NCBI RefSeq assembly: GCF_013394385.1
Contig: NZ_AP022834.1
Span: forward strand, 2,108,001 to 2,172,000
Length of the DNA: 64,000 bases
Reading direction: 5' to 3'
DNA from: Kocuria sp. TGY1127_2
GTDB lineage: Bacteria; Actinomycetota; Actinomycetes; Actinomycetales; Micrococcaceae
Below, piece after piece: positions 1-7,626 of the stretch; the stretch's first letter is position 1; each line of letters opens with the position of its first letter. The notes beneath the pieces are model-generated. The model saw nothing but the letters and a program-made list of their open reading frames with translations. It did not search any database and had not been told where the DNA came from. A program made the position numbers and the translations under genes.

Positions 1-595
1 TGGCCTTCTCCAGGAAGGCATCCACCTGCGCTTCGTCATAGGCATGTTTGGATGTGGCCGCTCGGAATGAGGCCCGTCGAATCAAGGTCGGCTTGACATC
101 GTCGCTGTGACGGAAATACTCCAACAGGTCCGCGCACAGGCTGTCGACATCGCCCACAAAGTAGCCTTCGATGCGACGTCGCGCCGGTCGCCTGAATCGC
201 TCACCGTCACTTCTCTTCAAGCGACCCATCACGAGGTCAGCCAATTGCGAGGCGTACTCGTGCCACGCCTCTTGACCGTTCCGCTGAATCGATGTCTGTT
301 TCTCCACAGCGGCGAATCTGTCCTCGTAGGACTCCAATGCGAAGTCCACGTCCGCGGGCTCGTATCCGCCCTTCTCGGGTTCGAACTCCACAGCGCGGAT
401 CTCGGCCGCGGTGATAGCGCCCCCGGATGGACCTTGTCGCAGCAATTCCACGTCCCTGCCGCACCGATCCAGAATATCCCGCACCTGTCGAACAGAATAC
501 CCGCTCTTCTTGGGAGCGACCCGACCGATTCGGCCTAGTTCTTGTGTAGCCGAAATAGAGTCGTCGTTCTGTTCCGGAACGGATGAGCCGGGCAT
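1..595 (-). CDS. DivIVA domain-containing protein (3' end outside window)
   Basis: The minus-strand frame starts at 595 (GGAGG six bases upstream of the ATG) and stays open to the window edge, so about 198 residues are visible and the C terminus is missing. It contains three short DivIVA-type motifs of the form G-Y-x-x-x-x-V-D/R: GYSVRQVRDIL near residue 35, GYEPADVDFAL near 78, and YDEAQVDAFL at the edge. DivIVA-domain proteins are coiled-coil cytoplasmic proteins tied to polar growth or septation; this small multi-motif type in actinobacteria has no defined role. It lies just downstream of cdsA on the same strand and is probably co-transcribed with it. Confidence 0.75.
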   Translation of the reverse strand, partial: MPGSSVPEQNDDSISATQELGRIGRVAPKKSGYSVRQVRDILDRCGRDVELLRQGPSGGAITAAEIRAVEFEPEKGGYEPADVDFALESYEDRFAAVEKQTSIQRNGQEAWHEYASQLADLVMGRLKRSDGERFRRPARRRIEGYFVGDVDSLCADLLEYFRHSDDVKPTLIRRASFRAATSKHAYDEAQVDAFLEKA

Positions 596-622
596 GTATT
601 CCTCCAGTGAGCGTTGAATGGG

Positions 623-1471
623 TCAGACCAGAAGTGCTGCAAAGATGACGTATCCAATGGCGGCTGCGAAGACGATTGAGTCGAGCCGGTCCATGACGCC
701 GCCGTGACCAGGCAAGATGTTGCTCATGTCCTTGATCCCGATTTCTCTTTTGACCATGGATTCGGACAGATCTCCTACGGTGGAAGCGACCACCAGAAGG
801 ACGGCTATCACAATGCCGTTCCACCATGGCGCACCCAGCAGGAAGACCGCGCACAATACTCCCACGATCATGGACCCGATCATGGACCCGGCAAAGCCTT
901 CCCAGGTTTTTTTGGGGCTAATCCTAGGTGCCATGGGGTGTTTACCGAAGAACACGCCGGCAATGTAGCCCCAGGTGTCATTACCTATGGCCATGAGGAC
1001 GATCGTGAACACCTTTGCAGCACCGTTGTCCTCGCGGAAAATCAGGACTGCCAACGCGAGCATGAACGGAACCCAGCACATCACGAAGATCCCGCCCATG
1101 ATGGACAGCAACATCCCGGATTTCTGCCCGAACGCTCGCCACAGTGTCAAGAGACTGACGGCGCCCAACACGGAAAGTATCAGCGCTTCTCCCCCGCCGA
1201 AATACGCGGCGAAAGGGAGCAGGGCGCCCGTGACGACGGCTGGAATGATCGGCACGCGCATCCCGCGCTTGTGGTTCAGAGCTTGGCCGACCTCCCAGGT
1301 TCCCACGGCCGCCGCCAGAGCGGCGACGGCCACGATCACCATCGGAACGAAGAACAGCCCAATGACGACGACGACCACCAGGGTCGCGCCGACCCCGATA
1401 GCCGCAGGGAGGTCTCTACCTGCCCGAGACTTCTTCTCTGGGGTCGACGAAGACTCTGTAGGAGACGACAT
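623..1471 (-). CDS. cdsA: Phosphatidate cytidylyltransferase
   Basis: A 282-aa integral membrane protein that makes CDP-diacylglycerol from phosphatidic acid and CTP, the entry step to bacterial phospholipids. An N-terminal charged, Ser-rich stretch is followed by about eight hydrophobic segments. The CDP-alcohol synthase signature is near the C terminus (SMVKREIGIKD followed by PGHGGVMDRLDS), with the conserved K-D and G-G-x-x-D-R-x-D residues. Its start overlaps the frr stop by one base, so the two are translationally coupled. The order frr-cdsA is standard in actinobacteria. Family assignment is firm. Confidence 0.95.
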   Translation of the reverse strand: MSSPTESSSTPEKKSRAGRDLPAAIGVGATLVVVVVIGLFFVPMVIVAVAALAAAVGTWEVGQALNHKRGMRVPIIPAVVTGALLPFAAYFGGGEALILSVLGAVSLLTLWRAFGQKSGMLLSIMGGIFVMCWVPFMLALAVLIFREDNGAAKVFTIVLMAIGNDTWGYIAGVFFGKHPMAPRISPKKTWEGFAGSMIGSMIVGVLCAVFLLGAPWWNGIVIAVLLVVASTVGDLSESMVKREIGIKDMSNILPGHGGVMDRLDSIVFAAAIGYVIFAALLV

Positions 1472-2028
1472 CAGACCTCGAGAAGCTCGGCTTCCTTGCG
1501 CTTGAACAGATCGTCGATCTGGTCGATGTGCTTCTTGGTGATGGAATCAAGTTCCTTTTCGGCGCGGTTGCCTTCGTCCTCGCCCGCGTCCCCGTCCTTG
1601 ACGATCTTCTCGATCGCGGTCTTGGCCGTGCGGCGGATGTTGCGAACGGCCACGCGGGCATCCTCGGCCTTGCCGGAAACCATGCGCACATATTCCTTGC
1701 GGCGCTCTTCGGTCAATTCGGGCATCACGATGCGAATCACATTGCCGTCGTTGGCGGGATTCGCGCCCATATCGGAATCTCGCAAAGCTTTCTCGATGTC
1801 GCCCAGGGCCGACTTGTCGAAAGGCGTAATGAGAAGGGTACGTGCTTCCGGGTTCTGGAAGGAAGCCAACTGCTGCAAGGGTGTCGGGGTTCCGTAGTAG
1901 CTCACCAGGACGCCCGAGAACAACGAGGGGTTGGCACGGCCAGTACGTACCGCGGCGAAGTCGTCCTTCGCCGTGTCGACCGCTTTGCCCATCTTGGTAC
2001 GGGCTTCGGACAGGGAATCTTCGATCAA
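1471..2028 (-). CDS. frr: Ribosome recycling factor
   Basis: With EF-G it splits post-termination 70S ribosomes. The frame is open from an ATG at 2061 (196 aa), but that ATG has no Shine-Dalgarno sequence. I prefer the TTG at 2026-2028: GAGGAG lies six bases upstream and the resulting 185 aa is the family's usual length, beginning I-E-D-S-L-S-E-A like typical RRFs. Characteristic segments are visible: KAVDTAKDDFAAVRTGRANP near the N terminus, and the EERRKEYVRM and EDARVAVRNIRR helices. It sits between pyrH and cdsA, as usual. The start choice is the only doubt. Confidence 0.93.
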   Translation of the reverse strand: MIEDSLSEARTKMGKAVDTAKDDFAAVRTGRANPSLFSGVLVSYYGTPTPLQQLASFQNPEARTLLITPFDKSALGDIEKALRDSDMGANPANDGNVIRIVMPELTEERRKEYVRMVSGKAEDARVAVRNIRRTAKTAIEKIVKDGDAGEDEGNRAEKELDSITKKHIDQIDDLFKRKEAELLEV

Positions 2029-2188
2029 TTCGATCTCCTCATTCGGTGTAGTCACACCCATTCGGATGTGGCCTAGACAGCCGCCGCCGACCGGCCAGGA
2101 AAGACCGGGTACGGCACCGTCTAAAGTCTCCTTGATTCAGTTTAGCGACCTGATTCGGGGACGGGCGAACCCATCCGGCCTCGTCACG

Positions 2189-2923
2189 CTAGGCAGTGAC
2201 TAGGGTTCCGATTTCTTCACCGAGGATCGCGCGGGCAACGTTGCCCTCGCCCTGCATGCCAAATACGCGCATCGTGACGTTGTTGTCCTTGCAGAGGCTG
2301 AATGCCGTCTGGTCCATGACGCGAATGTTCCGTTGCAGGGCCTCGTCGTAGGTCAGGTGAGTCAGACGTTCCGCGGTGGGGTCGACCTTGGGGTCGGCAG
2401 TGTAGACACCGTCGACACCGTTCTTGGCCACGAGCACCTCGTCCGCACGGATTTCCAAGGCTCGTTGCGCCGCGACCGTGTCGGTCGAGAAATATGGAAG
2501 ACCTGCCCCTGCCCCGAAGATCACCACACGATCCTTCTCCATGTGCCGGATGGCCCGACGCGGAATGTAATTCTCCGCTACCTGAGCCATTTCGATGGCC
2601 GACTGCACGCGAGTGTCCACACCGCTCTGCTCCAGGATGTCCTGGAGCGCCAGGGAATTCATGACCGTTCCGAGCATGCCCATGTAATCGGCGCGGGACC
2701 GATCGAGGCCCGCGGAAGACAATTCGGCGCCCCGAAAGAAATTGCCGCCACCGACGACGATCGACGTTTCAGCCTGACCAACCGTCGAAGCGATCTGTTC
2801 GGCGAACTTCCGTACCACGGCCGTGTCGATACCGACGCGGCCGCCGCCGAAGACCTCCCCGGAAAGCTTGAGCAAGACCCTGCGGCGCTGCGGTTCGGCT
2901 GAAGGGGCGGTATTGACGGACAT
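2189..2923 (-). CDS. pyrH: UMP kinase
   Basis: A 244-aa amino-acid-kinase-fold enzyme phosphorylating UMP to UDP. The N-terminal [12 protein letters not shown] phosphate-binding segment, the [11 protein letters not shown] loop, [13 protein letters not shown], and [15 protein letters not shown] are all recognisable PyrH features. The start at 2923 has AGGAGG six bases upstream. It lies downstream of tsf, separated by a strong terminator-type hairpin (2993-3025), so it probably has its own promoter or receives read-through. Confidence 0.96.
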   Translation of the reverse strand: MSVNTAPSAEPQRRRVLLKLSGEVFGGGRVGIDTAVVRKFAEQIASTVGQAETSIVVGGGNFFRGAELSSAGLDRSRADYMGMLGTVMNSLALQDILEQSGVDTRVQSAIEMAQVAENYIPRRAIRHMEKDRVVIFGAGAGLPYFSTDTVAAQRALEIRADEVLVAKNGVDGVYTADPKVDPTAERLTHLTYDEALQRNIRVMDQTAFSLCKDNNVTMRVFGMQGEGNVARAILGEEIGTLVTA

Positions 2924-2992
2924 GGATCCTCCTGGGCTCTTGACCCTGCGTTCTCGTGGTTGGGCTGGTCGTCCCCAGCTAGCTTACGCAAA

Positions 2993-3025
2993 GAGGGAGC
3001 GTCCACACATGGTGGACGCTCCCTC
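2993..3025 (-). terminator. Rho-independent terminator after tsf
   Basis: A perfect 14-bp inverted repeat, GAGGGAGCGTCCAC (2993-3006) with its complement at 3012-3025 and a 5-nt loop. On the minus strand it follows the tsf stop by 15 bases and is followed by a short T run. It separates rpsB-tsf from pyrH-frr-cdsA. Confidence 0.85.
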
Positions 3026-3039
3026 AAACACTTCGTTGA

Positions 3040-3870
3040 TCAGTTGCCAACTCGGAAGCGGACAAAGCCGGTGGCCTTGGCACCTGCCTCTTCCAGCACC
3101 TGTCCGACGGACTTCTTGGAGTCCTTGGCGAAGTCCTGATCGACCAGGGTGTTCTCCTTGAAGAAGCCCTTCAGGCGGCCCTGAACGATCTGCGGAATGA
3201 TCTTCTCGGGCTTGCCCTCGGAACGCGCGGTCTCCTCGGCAATGTGACGCTCGGATTCGACCTGCTCGGCCGGGATGCCCGACTCGTCCAGGAACTTGGG
3301 AGCCATCGCTGCGATGTGGACGGCGACGTCGTGTGCGACCTCGTCCGAGTCCTTGCCATCGACGGCGAGCAGGACACCGACCTGGGCCGGGAGGTCCTTC
3401 GACGTCTTGTGGAGGTAGACGGCAACGTTCTCGCCCTCGAGGCGAGCAACGCGGCGCACGACGACCTTCTCACCGAGAAGGGCGCCGGCCTCGGTGACCT
3501 GCTCCTCCACAGTCTTGCCATTCGAGGTGGCCTTGAGGAGGTCCTCGAGGTTGTCGACGTCGGCGCTCACTGCCGCATCGAGAACCGAGTTGCCGAATTC
3601 GATGAACGGGGCCGATTTCGCCACGAAATCGGTCTCCGAGTTGACCTCGACGAGATAGCCGACACCGTTCTCAACGTGCGCAGCGACGAGACCTTCGGCG
3701 GTCGCTCGACCTTCACGCTTGGTCACGCCCTTGAGGCCCTTCACGCGGATGATCTCGAGAGCTTTCTGCTGATCTCCCTCGGCTTCGTCCAAAGCCTTCT
3801 TGACATCGAGCATGCCGGCACCGGTGCGCTCGCGCAGCGCCTTGATATCGGCTGCAGTGTAGTTCGCCAT
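3040..3870 (-). CDS. tsf: Translation elongation factor Ts
   Basis: A 276-aa guanine-nucleotide exchange factor for EF-Tu. The N-terminal UBA-like segment (TAADIKALRERTGAGMLDVKKAL) and the EF-Tu-contacting TDFVAK motif near residue 80 are present, followed by the core subdomain and a complete C-terminal region. The start has AAGGAG five bases upstream. It is the second gene of the rpsB-tsf unit, 110 bp downstream of rpsB, with a hairpin in the gap. Confidence 0.97.
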   Translation of the reverse strand: MANYTAADIKALRERTGAGMLDVKKALDEAEGDQQKALEIIRVKGLKGVTKREGRATAEGLVAAHVENGVGYLVEVNSETDFVAKSAPFIEFGNSVLDAAVSADVDNLEDLLKATSNGKTVEEQVTEAGALLGEKVVVRRVARLEGENVAVYLHKTSKDLPAQVGVLLAVDGKDSDEVAHDVAVHIAAMAPKFLDESGIPAEQVESERHIAEETARSEGKPEKIIPQIVQGRLKGFFKENTLVDQDFAKDSKKSVGQVLEEAGAKATGFVRFRVGN

Positions 3871-3904
3871 GTGAACTCCTTAGGTTTTTTGATGAGCACG
3901 TGAA

Positions 3905-3937
3905 CGCAAGGCCGGGCCGGTGCGGCCCGGCCTTGCG
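3905..3937 (-). terminator. rpsB-tsf intergenic hairpin (partial terminator or attenuator)
   Basis: A perfect 14-bp stem (3905-3918 with 3924-3937) and a 5-nt loop in the rpsB-tsf gap. On the minus strand no T run follows, so I read it as an attenuating or mRNA-processing hairpin lowering tsf relative to rpsB rather than a full terminator. Confidence 0.55.
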
Positions 3938-3980
3938 GATACTGTGCGGTCCGATCAAGCGCGGACCGGTCAGCTACGGA

Positions 3981-4853
3981 TTAGTTGGAAGAGGTCTCGG
4001 TGGACTCTTCAGCCTCGGTCTTCTCCGAGCCCTCAGAGTCTGAAGCCTTCTCGGCTTCGGAAGCGGTCTCGGATGCCTTCTGAGCCTCGTGCTGCTCGAG
4101 AAGTTCCTTCTCCCACTCTGCCATGGGCTCCTCTGCGGCGTCAGCCTTGCCGGACTGCTTGTTGTTGCGCTCGAGAAGACCCTCGGCCACGGCGTCGGCG
4201 ACAACGCGTGTCAGCAGGTTCACGGAGCGGATGGCGTCATCGTTGCCCGGGATCGGGAAGGCGACTTCGTCCGGATCGCAGTTGGTGTCCAGGATGGCCA
4301 CGACCGGAATGCCCAGCTTCTGGGCCTCGTCGACGGCGAGGTGCTCCTTCTTCGTGTCAACGACCCACAGCAGCGACGGGGTCTTGGACAGGTTGCGAAT
4401 ACCGCCCAAGGTCTTCTCGAGCTTCTCGAACTCGCGACGGAGCAGGAGCAGTTCCTTCTTGGTGTACTGCGATGCGGCGACGTCGTCGAAGTCGACCTGC
4501 TCGAGTTCCTTCATGCGCTCAATACGCTTGGAGACGGTTGCGAAGTTGGTCAGCATACCGCCGAGCCAGCGATGGTTAACGTAAGGCATGTTGACGCGGG
4601 TGGCCTGCTCGGCAATGGCCTCCTGGGCCTGCTTCTTGGTACCCACGAAAAGAATGGTTCCACCGTGTGCCACGGTTGCCTTGACGGCCTCGAAGGCACG
4701 ATCGATGAATTCGAGCGACTGCTGCAAATCGATGATGTAGATGCCGTTGCGCTCGGTAAAGATGAAACGCTTCATCTTCGGGTTCCAACGGCGGGTCTGG
4801 TGGCCGAAATGGACACCGGAATCGAGCAACTGACGCATAGTTACGACGGGCAT
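3981..4853 (-). CDS. rpsB: 30S ribosomal protein S2
   Basis: A 290-aa small-subunit ribosomal protein. It begins [20 protein letters not shown], the classic S2 start, and carries the conserved [21 protein letters not shown] and [11 protein letters not shown] segments. The last 50-60 residues form an acidic, Glu/Ser/Ala-rich tail that makes it longer than E. coli S2 (about 241 aa); such tails are common in actinobacteria. The start has AAGGAG six bases upstream. It is the first gene of rpsB-tsf, with a structured leader upstream. Confidence 0.97.
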   Translation of the reverse strand: MPVVTMRQLLDSGVHFGHQTRRWNPKMKRFIFTERNGIYIIDLQQSLEFIDRAFEAVKATVAHGGTILFVGTKKQAQEAIAEQATRVNMPYVNHRWLGGMLTNFATVSKRIERMKELEQVDFDDVAASQYTKKELLLLRREFEKLEKTLGGIRNLSKTPSLLWVVDTKKEHLAVDEAQKLGIPVVAILDTNCDPDEVAFPIPGNDDAIRSVNLLTRVVADAVAEGLLERNNKQSGKADAAEEPMAEWEKELLEQHEAQKASETASEAEKASDSEGSEKTEAEESTETSSN

Positions 4854-5243
4854 GTCGTCTCCTTTGTGCGATGCGCCCCAGATACTTTAGGGCAGCGCAT
4901 CGGCCTAGTAGTTATCGGTTTTCCATGAAGCGAGCATGTGACTCGCCCCATTCCTAGCGACCTGCGATTCCCGAGCCGGTTGCCCGACTGGATCCAGAAC
5001 CTACCGTTACCGCCTCCTGAAAGGCGACGGACCGTTGGTAGGCACCGCCCTCCGTATGCGAAGGGCGCGCTGGCCGCGCGAAGTCAGCGGACATAGTTGT
5101 TCCACTGCTACGGCAACTATACAGCACGCCAAAGCCCTCCACCGTCCGAATATCCACCGATCTGAATCACACTTTTCCACCGGAGTAGGCATTCACACCG
5201 AATTCTTCCGAAACTGCTCGTGGCGAGGACCTTTGATGGTGGC
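4854..5243. other. 390-bp divergent intergenic region rpsB / M23 peptidase
   Basis: No convincing gene lies here. It must hold the rpsB promoter and leader (minus strand) and the promoter of the M23 gene (plus strand). A TATA-like stretch at about 5116-5121 could serve either direction, but I cannot find a well-spaced -35 for it. The rpsB-proximal part contains the leader hairpin listed separately. Confidence 0.5.
4869..4902 (-). promoter_or_regulatory. rpsB leader hairpin
   Basis: The arms CGATGCGC (4869-4876) and GCGCATCG (4895-4902) are perfectly complementary, with a second short C/G stem inside, ending 16 bases before the rpsB ATG. Ribosomal protein S2 represses its own mRNA through a leader structure in several bacteria; that this hairpin does so here is inference. 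Confidence 0.4.
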
Positions 5244-5846
5244 ATGAACACAATCCTTGCCCTTGTTCTCGCCGCCGTCCTTGGAGGGGCGCACGAGCTT
5301 GCAATACCGGCTCACGCGCCTTCCTGGGTCCCCCGATGGGTATGGCCGACCTCGCCCGCGCCCGCGGTCGAAAGAAAATTCGAGAAACCCGCCCGGAAGT
5401 GGGACCCCGGTCACCGAGGCGTGGACCTTGCCGTGAAACCCGGGCAGACGATCAGATCGCCGGCGTCCGGGACCGTGACCTTTTCCGGTCGGGTCGTGGA
5501 CCGTGGCGTTATCACGGTGACCACGGACGATGGCTATCTCACGAGTTTCGAGCCCGTGACCGAACAGCTGCCACGGGGCACCAGAGTCTCTTCGGGAGAT
5601 GTCATAGCGAGGCGGGACTGGGAACAATCACACGAGGGGTGTTCTTCTTGCCTCCACTGGGGAGTTCGACACGGCGGTGACTACGTGAACCCGCTCTTGC
5701 TGGTGGGAGCCCTTAGCCCCTCCGTCCTGTGGCCTCTCCCCCCGCGGCCCAGACCTCTGATCTTCAGCTATAACCGAAGACTTCTGTCTTCCCATTCCAT
5801 GATGTGGATTTGTACATGCCAGGAACTCTTCAATCCCTTAGTGTGA
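5244..5846 (+). CDS. Secreted M23-family metallopeptidase
   Basis: About 200 aa with an N-terminal signal peptide (hydrophobic LALVLAAVLGG then an Ala-rich cleavage region). The LytM/M23 fold follows: HRGVDLAV supplies the first His and Asp zinc ligands near residue 65, and CLHWGVR supplies the last His near 145. The first His of the usual HxH is Cys, a variant I recall from actinobacterial homologues. It probably trims peptidoglycan cross-bridges. The position divergent from rpsB is conserved in actinobacteria. A GTG at 5220 is an alternative start. The last 35 or so residues, after the VLWPLPP segment that normally ends the domain, look unrelated and may be read-through into spacer. Confidence 0.8.
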   Translation: MNTILALVLAAVLGGAHELAIPAHAPSWVPRWVWPTSPAPAVERKFEKPARKWDPGHRGVDLAVKPGQTIRSPASGTVTFSGRVVDRGVITVTTDDGYLTSFEPVTEQLPRGTRVSSGDVIARRDWEQSHEGCSSCLHWGVRHGGDYVNPLLLVGALSPSVLWPLPPRPRPLIFSYNRRLLSSHSMMWICTCQELFNPLV

Positions 5847-5903
5847 ATGTGCGAAGCTTCGCTCAGAGCCTCTCGCTGGAAAGGATGCCGATCACTCGTG
5901 ACC

Positions 5904-6116
5904 ATGCACTACGTCAGCCGACACAAGATCGCAGTGGCCTTGGGGATGACACCTGCGGCCATTCAACAACGGCACAACGCGGGCACGATGCCCAAGCCTG
6001 ACGCCATCCTGCACGGGTCCAAGGCATCGGAATGGTTCGGTTGGAAGAGAGAAACCATCGAGAAGTGGGCTCCCAGCATCGGGCGAAAAGTCGACTGGAC
6101 GCGGACCGGAAAATAG
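5904..6116 (+). CDS. Small helix-turn-helix protein
   Basis: A 70-aa protein with an HTH-like N-terminal half (SRHKIAVALGMTPAAIQQRH), then KPDAILHG and a Trp-rich end in which a residue run like WFGWKRETIEKW suggests DNA-contacting helices. This resembles short excisionase/AlpA-like or host regulators. No strong ribosome binding site precedes the ATG; a GTG two codons upstream (5898) is equally possible. It lies outside attL, so it is host DNA, ending 20 bp before the terminator at 6137. The function is unknown. Confidence 0.5.
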   Translation: MHYVSRHKIAVALGMTPAAIQQRHNAGTMPKPDAILHGSKASEWFGWKRETIEKWAPSIGRKVDWTRTGK

Positions 6117-6136
6117 ATCGAGGCCCCCCAAATAGC

Positions 6137-6184
6137 AAAGAGCCCGCTTGCGGCCGCACGATGGCGGCCGGAAGCGGGCTCTTT
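6137..6184 (-). terminator. Original host tRNA terminator, now at attL
   Basis: AAAGAGCCCGCTT (6137-6149) pairs perfectly with 6172-6184, with further GC pairing inside, and a T-rich stretch follows on the minus strand. It abuts the attL core, exactly where the terminator of the minus-strand tRNA would lie before prophage insertion. It can also end transcription of the HTH gene on the plus strand. The prophage brings a replacement at 46721-46756. Confidence 0.8.
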
Positions 6185-6229
6185 CGGTAGGGGGTGCGGG
6201 GCTTGAACCCGCGACCAAAGGATTATGAG
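6185..6229. repeat. attL core (45 bp)
   Basis: Identical over 45 bases to 46858-46902. It is the displaced 3' part of the tRNA, from the anticodon loop to past the 3' end. The sequences diverge immediately at 6230 and 46903. Confidence 0.95.
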
Positions 6230-6333
6230 AGTTATCTTGGGGTTTCGCTGGGGTTGTTTTGTGGTGATGTGACCTGATTTTTCGGGGGTTAAAGGTTTCC
6301 ACGATTGTCCCGTTGTGACCCTTTATTTGTCTT

Positions 6334-6356
6334 AATGGTGTGCAGAATGGTGTGCA
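6334..6356 (+). promoter_or_regulatory. Integrase arm-type sites, left end
   Basis: Two direct copies of AATGGTGTGCA (6334-6344 and 6346-6356) separated by one base, about 105 bp inside attL. The same pair, preceded by the same GTCTT, occurs at 46765-46787 inside attR. This is the arrangement expected for arm-binding sites of a tyrosine integrase. Confidence 0.7.
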
Positions 6357-6442
6357 CTTTTGAGCTCCTCATCCACGGGTGCAAAATTTTTTCGGCCTAT
6401 ACTCGAGACCGTCGATCACCGCACTCTTTAGGAGAAACGCTT

Positions 6443-7087
6443 ATGAAAGCCCGCACCCTACCCATCCTCGCGATCGCCGCGCTTGCGCTGAGTGCCTGCT
6501 CCAACAACGGCAACGAGGACTCACAAGGCAAGTCGTCGGCGCCGACCACCTACGACGCACCCAGCGACGCCTACGATGATGTCGGAACCGGCATGCCTTC
6601 CCAGACACCCACGCAAGATACTGAACCTTTCACCCTCGATGACACTATGCAATTCACCGGGGAGAAAGGATCGACAGGAACAATCACGTTCAACGCCTCG
6701 CCTCCTCAGGATCTCGCCCTCGGACTGCAGTGGGCAGGCAAGCCGGCCGGGTCATGGGCAAGCATCCACGTAGACAACAGGAAGGGTGCGGATGCCGTTC
6801 CGTTTAGCAACTTAGGGCCCACACTTTTAGATGATGCAGGGACTAAGTACGAGCTCCGCCCAGATTCTGACGTAGCAGCTAACCTATACGGCGACTCAGA
6901 TTCCGAAGATTCTCATCAGGATGCCTATTACGATTTATACGATAAGTACAACACTGGCAATGGTGAAGTGGCTGCGGGCGAGGTGAAAGACATGCTACTG
7001 TACTCGTCTAAACCGTTGCCGCAAAAGCTTGCGCGCGGGACTATCGGTATCGATGCAACTGAAACGCCTCTAGTAATCAGCAAATAA
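6443..7087 (+). CDS. Prophage-encoded lipoprotein at attL
   Basis: A 214-aa protein with a lipoprotein signal peptide: MKARTLPI, a hydrophobic stretch, then the lipobox LSAC with the acylated Cys at residue 20. A Ser/Thr/Asp-rich linker leads into a beta-rich domain (about 70-214) resembling the Ig-like DUF4352 type of exported lipoprotein; that match is by impression only. AGGAG lies eight bases before the ATG, and TATACT at 6398-6403 could be its -10 box. It is the only gene between attL and the lysis end, transcribed opposite to the late genes, so it is probably expressed in the lysogen. Superinfection exclusion or another lysogenic-conversion role is inference from position. Confidence 0.75.
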   Translation: MKARTLPILAIAALALSACSNNGNEDSQGKSSAPTTYDAPSDAYDDVGTGMPSQTPTQDTEPFTLDDTMQFTGEKGSTGTITFNASPPQDLALGLQWAGKPAGSWASIHVDNRKGADAVPFSNLGPTLLDDAGTKYELRPDSDVAANLYGDSDSEDSHQDAYYDLYDKYNTGNGEVAAGEVKDMLLYSSKPLPQKLARGTIGIDATETPLVISK

Positions 7088-7093
7088 ACACGA

Positions 7094-7179
7094 AAAAGGG
7101 ACCCCCGCTCACCTTCATTGGTGGGCGGGGGTCGTGTCTAACGTATGAGAGTCCATGTAGCCAATGGAACGCTAGACAC
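7094..7179 (-). ncRNA. Structured unit 5 (distal)
   Basis: The arms at 7170-7179 and 7134-7143 pair over 10 bp with one wobble that is G-U only in the minus-strand RNA. A 14-position hairpin (7100-7133) and a run of five Ts follow, making this the final late terminator. It also faces the end of the lipoprotein gene. Confidence 0.55.
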
Positions 7180-7199
7180 ATCCAGAGTACACGGGGCGT

Positions 7200-7280
7200 G
7201 AAGAGGCCCCCTCACATGCACCTGAAGGGGCCTCAACTGTCTAGCCCTTGGGGAGGCCCTATGGAAGCCGAGCTAGACAG
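7200..7280 (-). ncRNA. Structured unit 4
   Basis: The arms CTGTCTAGC (7237-7245) and GCTAGACAG (7272-7280) are perfectly complementary over 9 bp. The hairpin GAGGCCCC/GGGGCCTC (7203-7210 with 7227-7234) follows on the minus strand. Confidence 0.5.
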
Positions 7281-7328
7281 CCTCATTCTAACTAGTCCCT
7301 TGAGCGCTAGAAAACATCCACGCACAGA

Positions 7329-7412
7329 AAAAGAGGCCCCGCCCACCGTTGAAGATGAATGGGGTCCGTGCCTAGCTCCCGAAGTTCCACCTGTTGGTGG
7401 AATGCTAGACGG
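7329..7412 (-). ncRNA. Structured unit 3
   Basis: The arms CCGT-CTAGC and GCTAG-GC-ACGG pair with a 2-nt bulge. The loop holds its own perfect hairpin, TTCCACC/GGTGGAA. A weaker GGCCCC-type hairpin follows, with a TTTTT tail on the minus strand. Confidence 0.5.
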
Positions 7413-7430
7413 AATCTCGGATACAAATAA

Positions 7431-7535
7431 AGTGGCCTCCCCGAAACGGGAGTAGCGGGGAGGCCACTGTCCAGCTAGCAAGTTGAGCCAAGCTATAGAA
7501 GGTCTGCTGGACCATCCCAGACTACACCGGGATGG
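7431..7535 (-). ncRNA. Structured unit 2
   Basis: The arms are GTCCAGC/GCTGGAC (7469-7475 with 7506-7512), a compensatory change from the TCTAGC/GCTAGA of the other units. A perfect 13-bp terminator-like stem (7431-7443 with 7456-7468) follows, with TTTATTT after it on the minus strand. An extra hairpin, CCATCCC/GGGATGG, sits at 7512-7535. Confidence 0.55.
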
Positions 7536-7546
7536 TGGCATGAGAA

Positions 7547-7626
7547 GAGGTCCCGCCAACTCGCCAGCAAGGGGACCTCAACCATCTAGCTCGTTGAATT
7601 CGCCATGATTAAAGGCCGCTAGACAG
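7547..7626 (-). ncRNA. Structured unit 1 (proximal)
   Basis: Minus-strand arms at 7618-7626 and 7582-7590 pair as CTGTCTAGC with GCTAGATGG, including two G-U wobbles. The hairpin GAGGTCCC (7547-7554) with 7572-7579 follows. The 5' arm overlaps the stop codon of the 7619-8086 gene. Confidence 0.5.

Larger units (their letters stand above)
7094..7626 (-). repeat. Array of five structured tandem RNA units downstream of the lysis genes
   Basis: There is no gene between 7088 and 7618. Instead a diverged unit of roughly 80-105 bp recurs five times at about 102-128 bp spacing. On the minus strand each unit has a stem built on GTCTAGC paired with GCTAGAC (arms about 33 nt apart), followed by a GC-rich terminator-like hairpin with a T-rich tail. 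The tetranucleotide CTAG occurs ten times. Stem changes are compensatory in unit 2 (T-A replaced by C-G), and the G-T pairs in units 1 and 5 are wobbles only if the RNA is minus-strand. The loops differ completely between units. The array follows the last late gene, and the first arm contains its stop codon. Confidence 0.65.

Noticed and set aside
5220..5846. Disruption of the M23 gene by the prophage
   Set aside because: The frame ends 338 bp before attL and host DNA continues to 6184, so the odd C terminus is not due to integration.
7198..7455. 85-residue plus-strand open frame across the RNA array
   Set aside because: It crosses three array units and is composed of hairpin sequence; no ribosome binding site.
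7094..7626. CRISPR array
   Set aside because: The repeats are diverged, about 80-105 bp, with structured stems and terminator-like hairpins; there are no short identical repeats with unique spacers and no cas genes. The Cas4-like nuclease at 39570-40331 is a phage replication-type gene.
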